A stretch of DNA of 64,000 bases from an uncultured Pelagibacteraceae bacterium (GCA_902594675.1 CACJNE010000003.1:43823-107822); one strand, 5' to 3'. Shown: positions 42,400 to 52,849, numbered from the stretch's first letter. Program-made: numbers and translations. Notes: a model not told the origin generated them from the letters alone.

Positions 42400-44044
42400 G
42401 ACAGATCAAAACTATCAAAATTCAGATAAGTATAATGAAAGCTTTTCATTTAACGAAAATAAGTCATATTTGAAAATTTCCTTTGAGAGAATAACTTTTA
42501 TTTTTTTTGTATTTTTTATTTTGGCAATTATTTTTTCTTCAAAAGTAATATTACTTAGTGTTAAAAAAACTCCAGAAATAAAGAAAGTAACAAAAAAAGA
42601 GAATTTTAGATCTAGTATTTTGGATAAAGATGGAAATATTTTGGCAAAAAGTGTTCCAATTATTAATTTGGGTATAAATCCAAACTTAGTAATAAATAAA
42701 GAAAAATTATTAATTTCTCTAAAATTAATATTTCCAAACAAAAATTTTCAATCAGAGATGTATGGAAAAAAATTCTTTTATGTAAAAAAAAAGATTAGTC
42801 CAAAAAAACTTGAAGAAGTACTACTTTTGGGAGATAAATCATTTATTCAAGAGGATAGCATAGCAAGAGTTTATCCCAATGGAAATTTGTTCAGTCATGT
42901 AATTGGACAAATTGATAATGATAATAATGGTATATCAGGAATTGAAAAAACTTTTGATTATGAACTAACAACTTCAAAAGAACCTCTTAAATTAACACTT
43001 GATAAAGAATTACAATATTTAATAAAGGAAGAATTATTAAAATCTAGAGACATATTTCAAAATATTGGTAGTGCTGCGATTTTAATGAATATTAATAATG
43101 GTAATATTTTATCAATGATTTCACTTCCAGATTTTGATCTCAATAAAAGAGAAAAAATTATTGATAAAAAGTATATCAATAGAGCAACAAAAGGTGTTTA
43201 TGAATTTGGATCTGTTTTTAAAACTTTCACGTTAGCTGCAGGATTACAATATAATGTTATAGAGCCAGACACAGAGTTTAAAGATCTAAAAAAAAGGATT
43301 ACATGTGCAGGAAATTCTATATCTGAATATGATGATAAAATACCATCAGATTTAACTGCCGAAGAGATTTTAATAAGATCAGGAAATATTGGTTCTGTGA
43401 GAATAGCTGAAAAAGTTGGTATTGAAAATTACAATGAGTTTTTAAAAAATATTGGAATTATATCTAATTTAGAATTTGATATCCAGGAGGTCGGATCAAC
43501 TCAAATAGGAAGGTGGGGTAAATGTAAACTTGCTACAGTTTCGTTTGGACATGGGATTGCTACAACTTTATTACAACTTTCAAAAGCTTACTCTATCATT
43601 AGTAATGGAGGATATGATATAACTCCAACATTGCTGAGGAAAGACAAATTAAAAAGACAAAGAATACTCAACGAAAATTTATCAGCAACAATTAATCCTA
43701 TTCTTAGAAAAATTGTATCAACAAAAGAAGGAACGGCAGGTTTTGCAAATGTAAAAGGTTATGAAGTTGGAGGAAAAACTGGAACAGCAGATCAACCTTC
43801 TGAGGGTGGTTATTCTAAAAAAAAAGTTAATACTTTTACTTCAGTTTTTCCAACATCAGATCCAAAATTTGTATTAGCCGTAATGTTAGATGAACCAAAA
43901 GTTAATAGAGAATTTGTTTATCATTATAGAGATGAAAGATACCCCTACAAAGGCAACTGGAGAAATACGGCAGGCTGGACTACTGTTTGGGTAACAGGCC
44001 AGATAATTGATAAAATTGGGCCAATTTTAGCCACAAAATATTAA
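42392..44044 (+). CDS. ftsI: Septal peptidoglycan transpeptidase FtsI (PBP3)
   Basis: Class B penicillin-binding protein that crosslinks septal peptidoglycan with FtsW. It has a short cytoplasmic N-terminus, one membrane segment (about residues 32-52), a PBP dimerisation region and a transpeptidase domain. The active-site motifs are S-V-F-K (near residue 274), S-G-N (IRSGNIGS, near residue 331) and K-T-G (GGKTGTAD, near residue 461). The ATG at 42392 gives 550 residues; a TTG one codon upstream is also open. The start overlaps ftsL by 8 bp. Confidence 0.95.
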   Translation: MSETDQNYQNSDKYNESFSFNENKSYLKISFERITFIFFVFFILAIIFSSKVILLSVKKTPEIKKVTKKENFRSSILDKDGNILAKSVPIINLGINPNLVINKEKLLISLKLIFPNKNFQSEMYGKKFFYVKKKISPKKLEEVLLLGDKSFIQEDSIARVYPNGNLFSHVIGQIDNDNNGISGIEKTFDYELTTSKEPLKLTLDKELQYLIKEELLKSRDIFQNIGSAAILMNINNGNILSMISLPDFDLNKREKIIDKKYINRATKGVYEFGSVFKTFTLAAGLQYNVIEPDTEFKDLKKRITCAGNSISEYDDKIPSDLTAEEILIRSGNIGSVRIAEKVGIENYNEFLKNIGIISNLEFDIQEVGSTQIGRWGKCKLATVSFGHGIATTLLQLSKAYSIISNGGYDITPTLLRKDKLKRQRILNENLSATINPILRKIVSTKEGTAGFANVKGYEVGGKTGTADQPSEGGYSKKKVNTFTSVFPTSDPKFVLAVMLDEPKVNREFVYHYRDERYPYKGNWRNTAGWTTVWVTGQIIDKIGPILATKY

Positions 44045-44055
44045 GAGCGTACAAC

Positions 44056-46902
44056 ATGTTATTGAAAGACTACTTTCCAAACTTAAATAAAAAATATCAT
44101 AAAGTAAGTTTTAAAGGAATAGCTTTTGATTCTAGGGAAATTAAAAATGGATATATTTTTTTTGCATTTAAAGGAAATAATACAGATGGAAATTTATTTA
44201 TTAAAGATGCAATTAAAAATGGATCAAAAATAATTATTTCTGACAAATTGAAAAAAATTGGTTGGAAAAATAATATCTTATTTTTAAATTTTAAAGATCC
44301 TAGAAAACTACTGGCTTTATTTAGTTCCAAAATTTTTAATAAAAAACCAAACAACTTAATAGCAGTTACTGGAACAAATGGAAAGTCTTCAATAGCAAAT
44401 TTTTACTTCCAAATTGTAACTTTGAATAAAATAAAGGCAGCTGCAATAGGTACATTAGGAATTGTCGGTTTAAAAACAAAAAAAAATTTTTCAAATACTA
44501 CTTTTGATGCAATTCAAATAAATAATATTTTACAAGAATTAAAACAAAAAAAGATTGAGAATGTTATATTAGAGGCATCCAGTCATGGATTACATCAGAA
44601 TAGATTGTATGGATTAAAATTTAATATTGGTATATTTACAAATTTATCAAGAGATCATTTGGATTACCATAAAACATTTCAAAATTATTTGAACTCAAAG
44701 CTAATATTATTTAAAAAATTGATGAAAAAAAAATCATGTGCTATTTATGATGATGAGTTAAATATTACTTCAAATTTAAATAGAATAACAAAATTAAATA
44801 ATATCAAACAACTAACAATTGGAAGCCCTACATCAAATTTTGAAATCTTAAATCATCAATTTTTAAAAGATGAGCAGATAATAATATTTAAATATAATAA
44901 GAAAAAATATTCTTTTTCAACAAAATTAATTGGAAGAGTTCAAATTAAAAACTTGCTAATGGCTATTATGGCAGCAATAAAAAGTAAGATACCATTAGAA
45001 AAAATTTTAAAAATAACTAAAAAAATTAAACCAGTAAATGGCAGATTAGAAAAAATTGGAAAACTTAATAATAATGGAATTGTCATTCTTGATTATGCAC
45101 ATACACCTGATGCTTTAGAAACTTGTATTAAAAATATTAGGGAACAATTTAAATTAAGAAAAATCAATTTAGTATTCGGATGTGGAGGTGATAGAGACAA
45201 GCCCAAAAGAAAAATAATGGGTGGAATTGCTAATAAATACTGTAACAAAATATATTTGACAGATGACAATCCAAGAAATGAAGACCCAAATAAAATTAGA
45301 AGAGATATAAAACCTAATATTTTAAGAAATAAATTACTAGAGATCCCTTCAAGAGAAAAAGCAATAAAATCAGCGATTTTGGATATTAAATCAAATGAGG
45401 TAGTTATTGTTGCCGGAAAAGGGCATGAGATTTACCAAGAATATGCTTCTAAAAAATACTTTTCAGATAAGAATTGTATCAAAAAATATATAAAAGAGAA
45501 AAACAAAACTTTAAACAAGAATTGGAAATCCAATATCATTTCTGAGATAACAAAAAAAAAAATAGGAAAAAATATTAAGATTAATGAAGCTTCAATTGAT
45601 TCAAGAAAAATAAAAAAAAATGACATTTTCTTTGGCATAAAAGGAAAAAATTTTGATGGTAATAAATTTGTTGATCGAGCTTTGCAAAATGGAGCATCTA
45701 TTTCAATTATTGAAGGTAAATTAAAGAGTAAAATCAAAAATAAAATATATGTTAAAAATTCTTTAAAAATATTTTCAGAAATTGCAAAATTAATCAGAAT
45801 ATCATCAAGTATTTCTTCTGTAGCAATCACAGGATCTGCCGGCAAAACTTCTTTAAAAGAAATGCTGGGTCAAATGATAAGTAAATTATGCCAAACATCT
45901 TATTCAAAAAAATCTTTCAATAATAAATATGGAGTACCAATTTCTTTATTTAATATAAATGAGGATGATAAAATAGGTATCTTTGAGGTGGGGATGAATA
46001 AAAAAGGCGAAATCGATTTTCTAACTAAAAAAATATTACCTAACATTGGAGTAATTACAAATATATCATATGCTCACATTGAAAATTTCAAAGATTTAAA
46101 GGGTATAGCTCGTGCCAAATCAGAAATAATAAATAATATAGTAGAAAAAGGAACAATCATATTAAATGCTGATGATCAATTTTTTAATTTTTTTAAATTA
46201 AAAGCTGAAAAAAAAAAGTTAAGAATAATTTCTTTTGGAATAAAAAATTATTCGAATTTACGTTTAATTAAAATAAAAAAAGAAAAAACTTATTTTATTC
46301 TTTTCATAAAATATGATAATTCAAATTTAATATTTTCAATTAAAAAAAATTTAGAAAATTATATTTATAATATTTTATCAACTTTAGCTGTAATTTCAGT
46401 TTTTTTTGATTTGCATCAATTAAATAAATTTTTTTTTAATGACTATAAATTTCCAATTGGAAGAGGAGATAAAAATTTAATTGATTTAAAAGGAAAAAAA
46501 ATTAATTTTATTGATGAAAGTTATAATTCTAATCCTTTATCTCTAAAATTCGCTTTAAATAAACTAAATAATTTAGATGCTAATTCGAAAAGAAAATTTA
46601 TTTTATTAGGAGATATGTTGGAACTTGGTAAATACTCTAAAAAATTTCACAAAAAAGCTGCTGATTTCATTAATAACACTAACATCGATAAAGTTTATGT
46701 TTATGGCAAAGATGTAATTGAAACATTTAACAAAATTAAACCACAAAAAAGAGGAAAAATATTAAATTCAAAAGAAGATATACTCAACTTTATGATAAAA
46801 GACATTAATAATGGTGAATATCTAATGATAAAAGGTTCAAATTCAACTGGATTAAATAGAATAAGTCAAAACATAAAAAAAGGTAAATTTAATGCTTTAT
46901 AG
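44056..46902 (+). CDS. murEF: MurE-MurF fusion: UDP-MurNAc-tripeptide and pentapeptide ligase
   Basis: One 948-residue chain containing two complete Mur ligases. The MurE half (about residues 1-480) adds meso-diaminopimelate: ATP loop AVTGTNGKSS near residue 104, and the DNPR motif (DDNPRNED, near residue 404), which marks DAP and not lysine as substrate. The MurF half (about 490-948) adds D-Ala-D-Ala: a second Mur N-domain (DSRKIKKNDIFFGIKG), ATP loop ITGSAGKTSLKEM near residue 592, and DESYNSNPLS. The join is a short Lys-rich linker. Fusing consecutive pathway steps removes one gene boundary. The stop overlaps mraY by 11 bp. Confidence 0.95.
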   Translation: MLLKDYFPNLNKKYHKVSFKGIAFDSREIKNGYIFFAFKGNNTDGNLFIKDAIKNGSKIIISDKLKKIGWKNNILFLNFKDPRKLLALFSSKIFNKKPNNLIAVTGTNGKSSIANFYFQIVTLNKIKAAAIGTLGIVGLKTKKNFSNTTFDAIQINNILQELKQKKIENVILEASSHGLHQNRLYGLKFNIGIFTNLSRDHLDYHKTFQNYLNSKLILFKKLMKKKSCAIYDDELNITSNLNRITKLNNIKQLTIGSPTSNFEILNHQFLKDEQIIIFKYNKKKYSFSTKLIGRVQIKNLLMAIMAAIKSKIPLEKILKITKKIKPVNGRLEKIGKLNNNGIVILDYAHTPDALETCIKNIREQFKLRKINLVFGCGGDRDKPKRKIMGGIANKYCNKIYLTDDNPRNEDPNKIRRDIKPNILRNKLLEIPSREKAIKSAILDIKSNEVVIVAGKGHEIYQEYASKKYFSDKNCIKKYIKEKNKTLNKNWKSNIISEITKKKIGKNIKINEASIDSRKIKKNDIFFGIKGKNFDGNKFVDRALQNGASISIIEGKLKSKIKNKIYVKNSLKIFSEIAKLIRISSSISSVAITGSAGKTSLKEMLGQMISKLCQTSYSKKSFNNKYGVPISLFNINEDDKIGIFEVGMNKKGEIDFLTKKILPNIGVITNISYAHIENFKDLKGIARAKSEIINNIVEKGTIILNADDQFFNFFKLKAEKKKLRIISFGIKNYSNLRLIKIKKEKTYFILFIKYDNSNLIFSIKKNLENYIYNILSTLAVISVFFDLHQLNKFFFNDYKFPIGRGDKNLIDLKGKKINFIDESYNSNPLSLKFALNKLNNLDANSKRKFILLGDMLELGKYSKKFHKKAADFINNTNIDKVYVYGKDVIETFNKIKPQKRGKILNSKEDILNFMIKDINNGEYLMIKGSNSTGLNRISQNIKKGKFNAL

Positions 46903-47977
46903 TATTTTATCAAGCTTAGTTGAAATTTTTAGTTTTCTAAATGTTTTTAAATATTTGACTGTTCGAACAGGTCTCTCGATGTTTACTTCGATGACTGTAG
47001 TTTTTTTAGTTGGGGGACCACTAATCAATTATTTTTCCGCACATCAAATTCATGATCCAATAAGAGAAGACGGTCCAAAGGAGCATATAGTCAAAAAAAT
47101 AGGAACCCCTACAATGGGAGGTTTAATGATATTACTTGGTATTTTCTCAGGAGTGCTATTATGGGGTGATTTGTCAAATCCCTACAATTGGTTCTTACTA
47201 TATGTAGCAGGATCTTTTGGATTACTTGGGACATATGATGACTTTCAAAAAATAAAAAAAAATAATTCAAATGGTATTTCATCAAAATTTAAAATTATAA
47301 TTCAAATCATTTTAGCATTAGCTGGAATCTTACTTCTTTATTTTTTTAGTGGATCAAATGAACTTGAAAGCCTATATTTTCCATTTTTTAAAAATTTAGT
47401 AATTAATTTAGGTTGGTTTTTTATTCCATTTTATTTATTTGTTATTGTAGGTTCATCTAATGCTGTTAACTTGACTGATGGTCTAGATGGTTTAGCAACA
47501 GTTCCTGTTATATTGGTTGCAGCATGTTTTGCCTTTATTAGTTATGTTACGGGAAATATAGTTTTTTCGGAATATTTACAAATTGTTTATATCGAAGGAG
47601 TAGGAGAGGCATCTATTTTTTGTGGAGCTATAATAGGATCTTGTCTTGGTTTCTTATGGTTTAATGCACCACCAGCAAAGATTTTTATGGGTGACACAGG
47701 GTCTTTAGCTTTAGGAGGATCACTAGGTGCAGTTGGAATTATTACTAAACACGAAATTGTTCTTGCAATTACGGGGGGTCTTTTTGTCTTAGAAGCAATT
47801 TCTGTAATTGCGCAGGTAATATCATTTAAACTTACAGGTAGAAGGATATTTAAAATGGCACCAATTCACCATCATTTTGAAAAAAAAGGTTGGCCTGAGT
47901 CAACTGTAGTAATAAGATTTTGGATCATTTCAATTATCTTGGCTATGATAGGTCTTGCAACTTTAAAATTAAGATAA
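46892..47977 (+). CDS. mraY: Phospho-N-acetylmuramoyl-pentapeptide transferase
   Basis: Integral membrane enzyme that links UDP-MurNAc-pentapeptide to undecaprenyl phosphate, forming lipid I. The 361-residue protein has about ten membrane segments and the catalytic signatures GTPTMGG (residue 70 region), LLGTYDDFQK with its Asp pair, AVNLTDGLDGLA, and FMGDTGSLALGG, ending with the APIHHHFEKKGWPE loop. It overlaps murEF by 11 bp, and its TAA overlaps the murD ATG by one base. Confidence 0.97.
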   Translation: MLYSILSSLVEIFSFLNVFKYLTVRTGLSMFTSMTVVFLVGGPLINYFSAHQIHDPIREDGPKEHIVKKIGTPTMGGLMILLGIFSGVLLWGDLSNPYNWFLLYVAGSFGLLGTYDDFQKIKKNNSNGISSKFKIIIQIILALAGILLLYFFSGSNELESLYFPFFKNLVINLGWFFIPFYLFVIVGSSNAVNLTDGLDGLATVPVILVAACFAFISYVTGNIVFSEYLQIVYIEGVGEASIFCGAIIGSCLGFLWFNAPPAKIFMGDTGSLALGGSLGAVGIITKHEIVLAITGGLFVLEAISVIAQVISFKLTGRRIFKMAPIHHHFEKKGWPESTVVIRFWIISIILAMIGLATLKLR

Positions 47978-49275
47978 TGAATGAAAGAAAGATTAATTTT
48001 AAAAATAAAAAAATTTTAATTTATGGTTTTGGAAAATCTGGCATTTCTTGCTTCAATTTTTTAAAAAAAAATAATATATGCACAATATTTGATGATAATA
48101 CAAAAAGTATTCCAACTAAGTTAAGAAAAAAATCAATAAATATTAAGAAATTACTAGATATAAGCTTCGATTTTATTGTTTTAAGTCCGGGAATCGATAT
48201 CAATAAATGTAGAATTTCTAATTATCTTAATAGATATAAGTCTAAAATTATCACTGAACTTGATATATTTGAAATTACTTATCCAAAAATAAATAAAATC
48301 ACTATCACTGGAACAAATGGTAAATCGACCACTTCAAAACTTTTACATGATCTTCTAAAAAATAACAAAATGGATGTAAGGTTAACAGGCAATATTGGAT
48401 ATCCAATATTAATGGAAAAAAAAATAAAAAAAAATACAATATTTGTTGTTGAAGCATCCTCATATCAACTTGATTACAGTAAATATTTTAAATCAAAATA
48501 CTCTGTTATACTTAACTTAAATCCAGATCATTTAGAAAGGCATGGAACCTTCAAAAATTATGTAAATGCAAAATTTAAAATCGTAAAATCACAAACCAGA
48601 AATGACTATACTTTTATAGATAGTGAAAATAAGATTCTTAATGAATTAATAAAAAAAAAAAGAATAAAATCTAATGTTATTAAAATAGATTACTTAAAGT
48701 ATAAAAAATATTTTAGACAAATAAATAATATTTATTTTAAAAATTCTAGTAATAAAAAAAATCTTAGTTTTGTTTTCAATATTGCTAAAATTTTAAATAT
48801 AAAATTTAAAACAGTAATAAACACTGCTAATAAATTTAAAGGATTAAATTTTAGACAACAAATAATTTACCAATCAAGAAAATTATTAATCATTAATGAT
48901 TCAAAATCTACAAGTTTTTCTTCCACAATACCATTACTGGAAAGTTATAAAAATATTTATTGGATCTTGGGAGGTCTTGCAAAAAAAGGTGATAAATTCA
49001 AATTAAATAAAAAATATTTCTCAAATATTAAAGCTTTTGTTTATGGTAAAGATAGAAATCTTTTAATTGATTCCTTGCCAAGTAAAATTTTTTATCAAAG
49101 CTCTCTAACGCTTAAAAAAGTTTTAAAAAATTTAAATAATAATATTAAAAATGACGATAGCAAAAAAGTAATCCTTTTTAGCCCCTGCGCCGCTTCTTTT
49201 GACCAATTTAAAAACTTTGAGGAAAGAGGAAAATTTTTTAATAATAATATTAAAAGTTTAATTAAAAAAGTTTGA
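47977..49275 (+). CDS. murD: UDP-N-acetylmuramoylalanine-D-glutamate ligase
   Basis: Adds D-glutamate to UDP-MurNAc-L-Ala. The 432-residue protein has the N-terminal Rossmann motif IYGFGKSGISCFNFL, the ATP loop ITGTNGKSTTSKLL near residue 111, VVEASSYQL, NPDHLERHGTF, and NDSKSTSFSST in the C-terminal domain. The ATG at 47977 (TAATG junction with mraY) gives the natural N-terminus; an open extension to 47920 would run inside mraY. Confidence 0.95.
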   Translation: MNERKINFKNKKILIYGFGKSGISCFNFLKKNNICTIFDDNTKSIPTKLRKKSINIKKLLDISFDFIVLSPGIDINKCRISNYLNRYKSKIITELDIFEITYPKINKITITGTNGKSTTSKLLHDLLKNNKMDVRLTGNIGYPILMEKKIKKNTIFVVEASSYQLDYSKYFKSKYSVILNLNPDHLERHGTFKNYVNAKFKIVKSQTRNDYTFIDSENKILNELIKKKRIKSNVIKIDYLKYKKYFRQINNIYFKNSSNKKNLSFVFNIAKILNIKFKTVINTANKFKGLNFRQQIIYQSRKLLIINDSKSTSFSSTIPLLESYKNIYWILGGLAKKGDKFKLNKKYFSNIKAFVYGKDRNLLIDSLPSKIFYQSSLTLKKVLKNLNNNIKNDDSKKVILFSPCAASFDQFKNFEERGKFFNNNIKSLIKKV

Positions 49276-49277
49276 GC

Positions 49278-50387
49278 ATGAGCAATTATTTAGATAGCTT
49301 TTATTATTGGTGGAAAAACATAGATAAATTTCTGTTATCTTTAATTTTAGGATTATTTTTATTAGGTCTTTTTTTTTCATTAGTCTCTACTTCTCTAATA
49401 GCTTCAGATAAATTAGATACAAATTCTTATTATTTTTTTTTTAAACATTCTGTTTATATAACTCTGGCTATTTTAATTTTGATACTTTTCTCATTTTTAA
49501 ATCAAAAAATCTTAACAAAATTTTCATTTATTTTGTTCTTGGTAACATTTTTAAGTTTATTGTTAGTTCCTTTTATTGGTATTGAGGTTAAAGGATCAAA
49601 AAGATGGATAGATTTGTTTTTTTTGCCTAGGTTTCAGCCTATTGAAATTATAAAGCCATTTTTTATAGTGACATTATCTTTAATGTTAACTATTCAAAGT
49701 AGAAGATTATATTTTAAATATTTTTTAAGCACTCTATTTGTTCTTCCTGTTTTACTGTTACTAGTTTATCAACCTGATATTGGGCAAACACTTTTAATTA
49801 TAATGGTCTGGCTAGCTTTAATTTTTGTATCTGGAGTAAATATTTTTATATTTTTTATATTTTTTCTTTTGGCAGGTTCTATTGTGAGTTATTTGGTAAT
49901 TTTTGTTCCTAAATTTGAATATATAAAAATTAGATTTTTAAACTTTTTAGACTCAAATTCAGGCAATAATTATCAAGCAGAAAAAGCGAGTGACGCAATT
50001 ATAAACGGAGGTTTTTTTGGCAAAGGTATTGGGGAAGGAACTCTGAATTCAAGAGTTCCTGAAGCTCATACAGATTATATAGTATCAGTTATATCAGAAG
50101 AGTTTGGAGCAATTATTGTCATTGGAATCTTGTTCCTATATCTGATTTTCTCTTATAAAGTTATAAAAAAAATAAATTTAATAAATGAAGATACTTACAA
50201 GTTAATTTTGATTGGCTGTATCTCTTTAATATTGTCACAAACTTTTATACATATAGGTGTTAACATAAGAATACTTCCAACAACAGGTATGACACTTCCG
50301 TTCTTAAGCTATGGCGGATCATCAATAATTAGTACAGCTATTATCTCAGGTATAATTTTAAATTTAACAAAAAGAAAATTAGATTAA
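49278..50387 (+). CDS. ftsW: Septal peptidoglycan polymerase FtsW
   Basis: SEDS-family glycosyltransferase that polymerises lipid II at the septum with FtsI. The 369-residue protein has about ten membrane segments and family motifs GSKRWIDLFFLPRFQPIE (residue 105-122 region), YQPDIGQT with the catalytic-loop Asp region, EAHTDYIVSVISEEFG, and the C-terminal LPTTGMTLPFLSYGGSS. I use ATG 49278; a TTG at 49272 overlapping the murD stop is possible. Its place between murD and murG is standard and argues for FtsW over RodA. Confidence 0.95.
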   Translation: MSNYLDSFYYWWKNIDKFLLSLILGLFLLGLFFSLVSTSLIASDKLDTNSYYFFFKHSVYITLAILILILFSFLNQKILTKFSFILFLVTFLSLLLVPFIGIEVKGSKRWIDLFFLPRFQPIEIIKPFFIVTLSLMLTIQSRRLYFKYFLSTLFVLPVLLLLVYQPDIGQTLLIIMVWLALIFVSGVNIFIFFIFFLLAGSIVSYLVIFVPKFEYIKIRFLNFLDSNSGNNYQAEKASDAIINGGFFGKGIGEGTLNSRVPEAHTDYIVSVISEEFGAIIVIGILFLYLIFSYKVIKKINLINEDTYKLILIGCISLILSQTFIHIGVNIRILPTTGMTLPFLSYGGSSIISTAIISGIILNLTKRKLD

Positions 50388-50391
50388 TTTT

Positions 50392-51468
50392 ATGAAAAAA
50401 ATACTTATTGCAACTGGAGGCTCTGGCGGACATGTGATTCCATCACTAAGTATATATGATGCTTTAAAAGAAGAGTTTGAGATACATATAGCAACAGACT
50501 TAAGAGGATCTAGATATATTAACAATAAAAAATATAATTACTCATTAATCGATGTACCAAATATTTTTTCTAATTTATTTCTATTTCCATATAATTTAAT
50601 TAAATTTTCCTCTTCAATATTTAGGTCCTATAAATATCTTAGATCAAATAATTTTAATACACTAATTAGCACTGGTGGATATATGTCGTTACCTTTGTGT
50701 ATAGCCTCTAAATTATTGAATATTAAAATTTATATTTTCGAACCTAATTCTGTTTTGGGTAGAACAAATAAATTTACTTTAAATTTTAGTAAAAAAATTA
50801 TTTGTTATGACAAAAATTTGAAAGGTATTTCTGGAAAATTTTTAAATAAAATTTATTTAATTAAACCACTAATCAGAAAAGAAATTTATCAATACAAAAA
50901 AAATGAAAAAAAAGTGTTGGATGATCCAAAGAAAATTTTAATTATTGGAGGCAGCCAAGGGGCAAAGTTTTTTGACGAATATATCACTAAATTAATTGTC
51001 AAATTATCAAAAATTCAAAATATCAAAGTTTTGCAGCAAGTAATTAATACAAAATCAAAAAATAATATTAAAGATTTATATCAAAAAAATCTCATAGACC
51101 ATGAAATATTTGACTTCGACGAGAAATTATTAATTAAGGCAGTTACTTGTGATTTGGCTATTACTCGTTCTGGTGCATCTAGTATCGCAGAATTAAGTTA
51201 TTTGAATATTCCATTTGTAGCAATTCCTTTTCCATATGCTAAAGATAATCATCAGTATTACAATGCAAAATTTTATGAAAATAATCAATGTTGTTGGTTA
51301 GTTATGCAGAAAGATATAAACGAAAATAATTTTTTAAATTTGTTGGCTAAAATTTTGAAAGATCAAGATGAATATTTTTTGAAAAAAAAAAAACTTTTAG
51401 AACTTACTAAAGAAAATACCTGGGAAAATAATAAATCTAAATTAACTGGATTAATAAATGAGAATTGA
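50392..51468 (+). CDS. murG: Lipid II synthase MurG
   Basis: Peripheral-membrane GT-B enzyme that transfers GlcNAc to lipid I. The 358-residue protein has the G-loop ATGGSGGHVIPSLSI at the N-terminus, STGGYMSLP, FEPNSVLGRTNK, IIGGSQGAKFFDE, and the donor-binding region TRSGASSIAELSYLNIPFVAIPFP. A run of 12 adenines (51382-51393) codes for Lys residues about 25 codons from the end and is a potential slippage site. The stop overlaps murC by 11 bp. Confidence 0.96.
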   Translation: MKKILIATGGSGGHVIPSLSIYDALKEEFEIHIATDLRGSRYINNKKYNYSLIDVPNIFSNLFLFPYNLIKFSSSIFRSYKYLRSNNFNTLISTGGYMSLPLCIASKLLNIKIYIFEPNSVLGRTNKFTLNFSKKIICYDKNLKGISGKFLNKIYLIKPLIRKEIYQYKKNEKKVLDDPKKILIIGGSQGAKFFDEYITKLIVKLSKIQNIKVLQQVINTKSKNNIKDLYQKNLIDHEIFDFDEKLLIKAVTCDLAITRSGASSIAELSYLNIPFVAIPFPYAKDNHQYYNAKFYENNQCCWLVMQKDINENNFLNLLAKILKDQDEYFLKKKKLLELTKENTWENNKSKLTGLINEN

Positions 51469-52849
51469 CTTAGGAAAAAATGAGCTAATTCATTTTGTTG
51501 GAATAGGTGGAATAGGTATGAGTGGGTTAGCATTAATTATGAAAGGATTAGGATATAAAGTTCAAGGTAGTGATATTTCTTATAATAAAAATATAGAGAG
51601 ATTAAGTGAAAAAAAAATTAAAGTATTTTTGAACCATAAAAAAGAAAATATAAAAAAAACAACTATTTTAGTAACATCCTCTGCAATTAAAAAAAATAAC
51701 CCAGAAGTCTTAGAAGCTAACAAAAAAAATTTACCAATTTATACTAGAGGAGATATGTTGGGTCACATAGTATCCTTTATGAGAAACATTGTTATTACTG
51801 GATCTCATGGAAAAACCACAACAACTTCATTAATATCTAATATATTTACTTTAGGTAATTTAGATCCAACAATTGTAAATGGCGGTGTATTAAATTCAAT
51901 TGGTAACTCCGCAAAATTAGGAAGAAGTAACTGGTGTGTAACCGAGTCTGATGAATCTGATGGTAGTTTTTTAAAAATACCTTTTACTTATTCAATTATT
52001 ACTAACTTGGACTCTGAACATTTAGATTTTTATAAAAATATTAATAATCTTAAAAAAAGTTTTATAAAATTTATTGAAAAAATACCCTCTGTTGGCAAAA
52101 GCTTTATATGTAATGACGACGTAAATCTCAAAAATGTGTTAAGAAAAGTAAAAAATAAAAATTTTTATACATACGGAAAAGAAAAAAATTCAAATTTTCA
52201 AATAATAAATATTAAGCAGAATTCAAATCTTTCTATATTCGATATTAAAATAAATATACCAAGTAAAAAAAAAATAATTAAGAATATTAAACTACCTATG
52301 ATAGGATTTCACAACATAACAAATGCTACCGCTGCGGTTGCTTTAGCATTTACTATTGGCTTACCTGAAAAATTTATAAAATTAGGTCTTTTCAATTTTA
52401 AAGGAGTGCAGCGAAGATTTACACATTTATTTGATTATAAAGAAGTAAGTTTTTATGATGATTATGCTCATCACCCAACAGAAATCAGCTCTGTATTAAA
52501 TGGTGTTAGGAGCGTTTATAGAAATAAGGAAATTATATGTATTTTTCAACCTCATAGAATTTCGAGAGTAATTAATCTTAGAAAAGAATTTTCAAGATGT
52601 TTTGAAAAAGCAGATACAGTTATATTATGCCCAATTTATACTGCAAATGAAAAAGCAAAACTTCCTTTCACTTATAATTCATTTGCAAAGTTAATAATTA
52701 AAAATTCTAAAATTAAATTAATTCAAGTTGAAAATGAAATACAATTAAAAAAATTTATAAAACAGAGCGCTTTTGGTAATAAAATTTATATAGGAATGGG
52801 TGCAGGATCTATATCGAATTGGATGAGAGGCTTAAAAAGTATTTTTTAA
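51458..52849 (+). CDS. murC: UDP-N-acetylmuramate-L-alanine ligase
   Basis: Starts the stem peptide by adding L-alanine to UDP-MurNAc. The 463-residue protein has the N-terminal nucleotide motif FVGIGGIGMSGLALIM, the ATP loop ITGSHGKTTTTSL near residue 113, VTESDESDGSFL, and DDYAHHPTEI in the C-terminal domain. It overlaps murG by 11 bp at its start and its TAA shares a base with the murB ATG. Confidence 0.96.
   Translation: MRIDLGKNELIHFVGIGGIGMSGLALIMKGLGYKVQGSDISYNKNIERLSEKKIKVFLNHKKENIKKTTILVTSSAIKKNNPEVLEANKKNLPIYTRGDMLGHIVSFMRNIVITGSHGKTTTTSLISNIFTLGNLDPTIVNGGVLNSIGNSAKLGRSNWCVTESDESDGSFLKIPFTYSIITNLDSEHLDFYKNINNLKKSFIKFIEKIPSVGKSFICNDDVNLKNVLRKVKNKNFYTYGKEKNSNFQIINIKQNSNLSIFDIKINIPSKKKIIKNIKLPMIGFHNITNATAAVALAFTIGLPEKFIKLGLFNFKGVQRRFTHLFDYKEVSFYDDYAHHPTEISSVLNGVRSVYRNKEIICIFQPHRISRVINLRKEFSRCFEKADTVILCPIYTANEKAKLPFTYNSFAKLIIKNSKIKLIQVENEIQLKKFIKQSAFGNKIYIGMGAGSISNWMRGLKSIF

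Noticed and set aside
45432..45845. A 137-codon minus-strand open frame rich in Phe, Ile and Leu.
   Set aside because: It lies opposite the MurE-MurF junction; the hydrophobic composition comes from reading Lys-rich codons backward.
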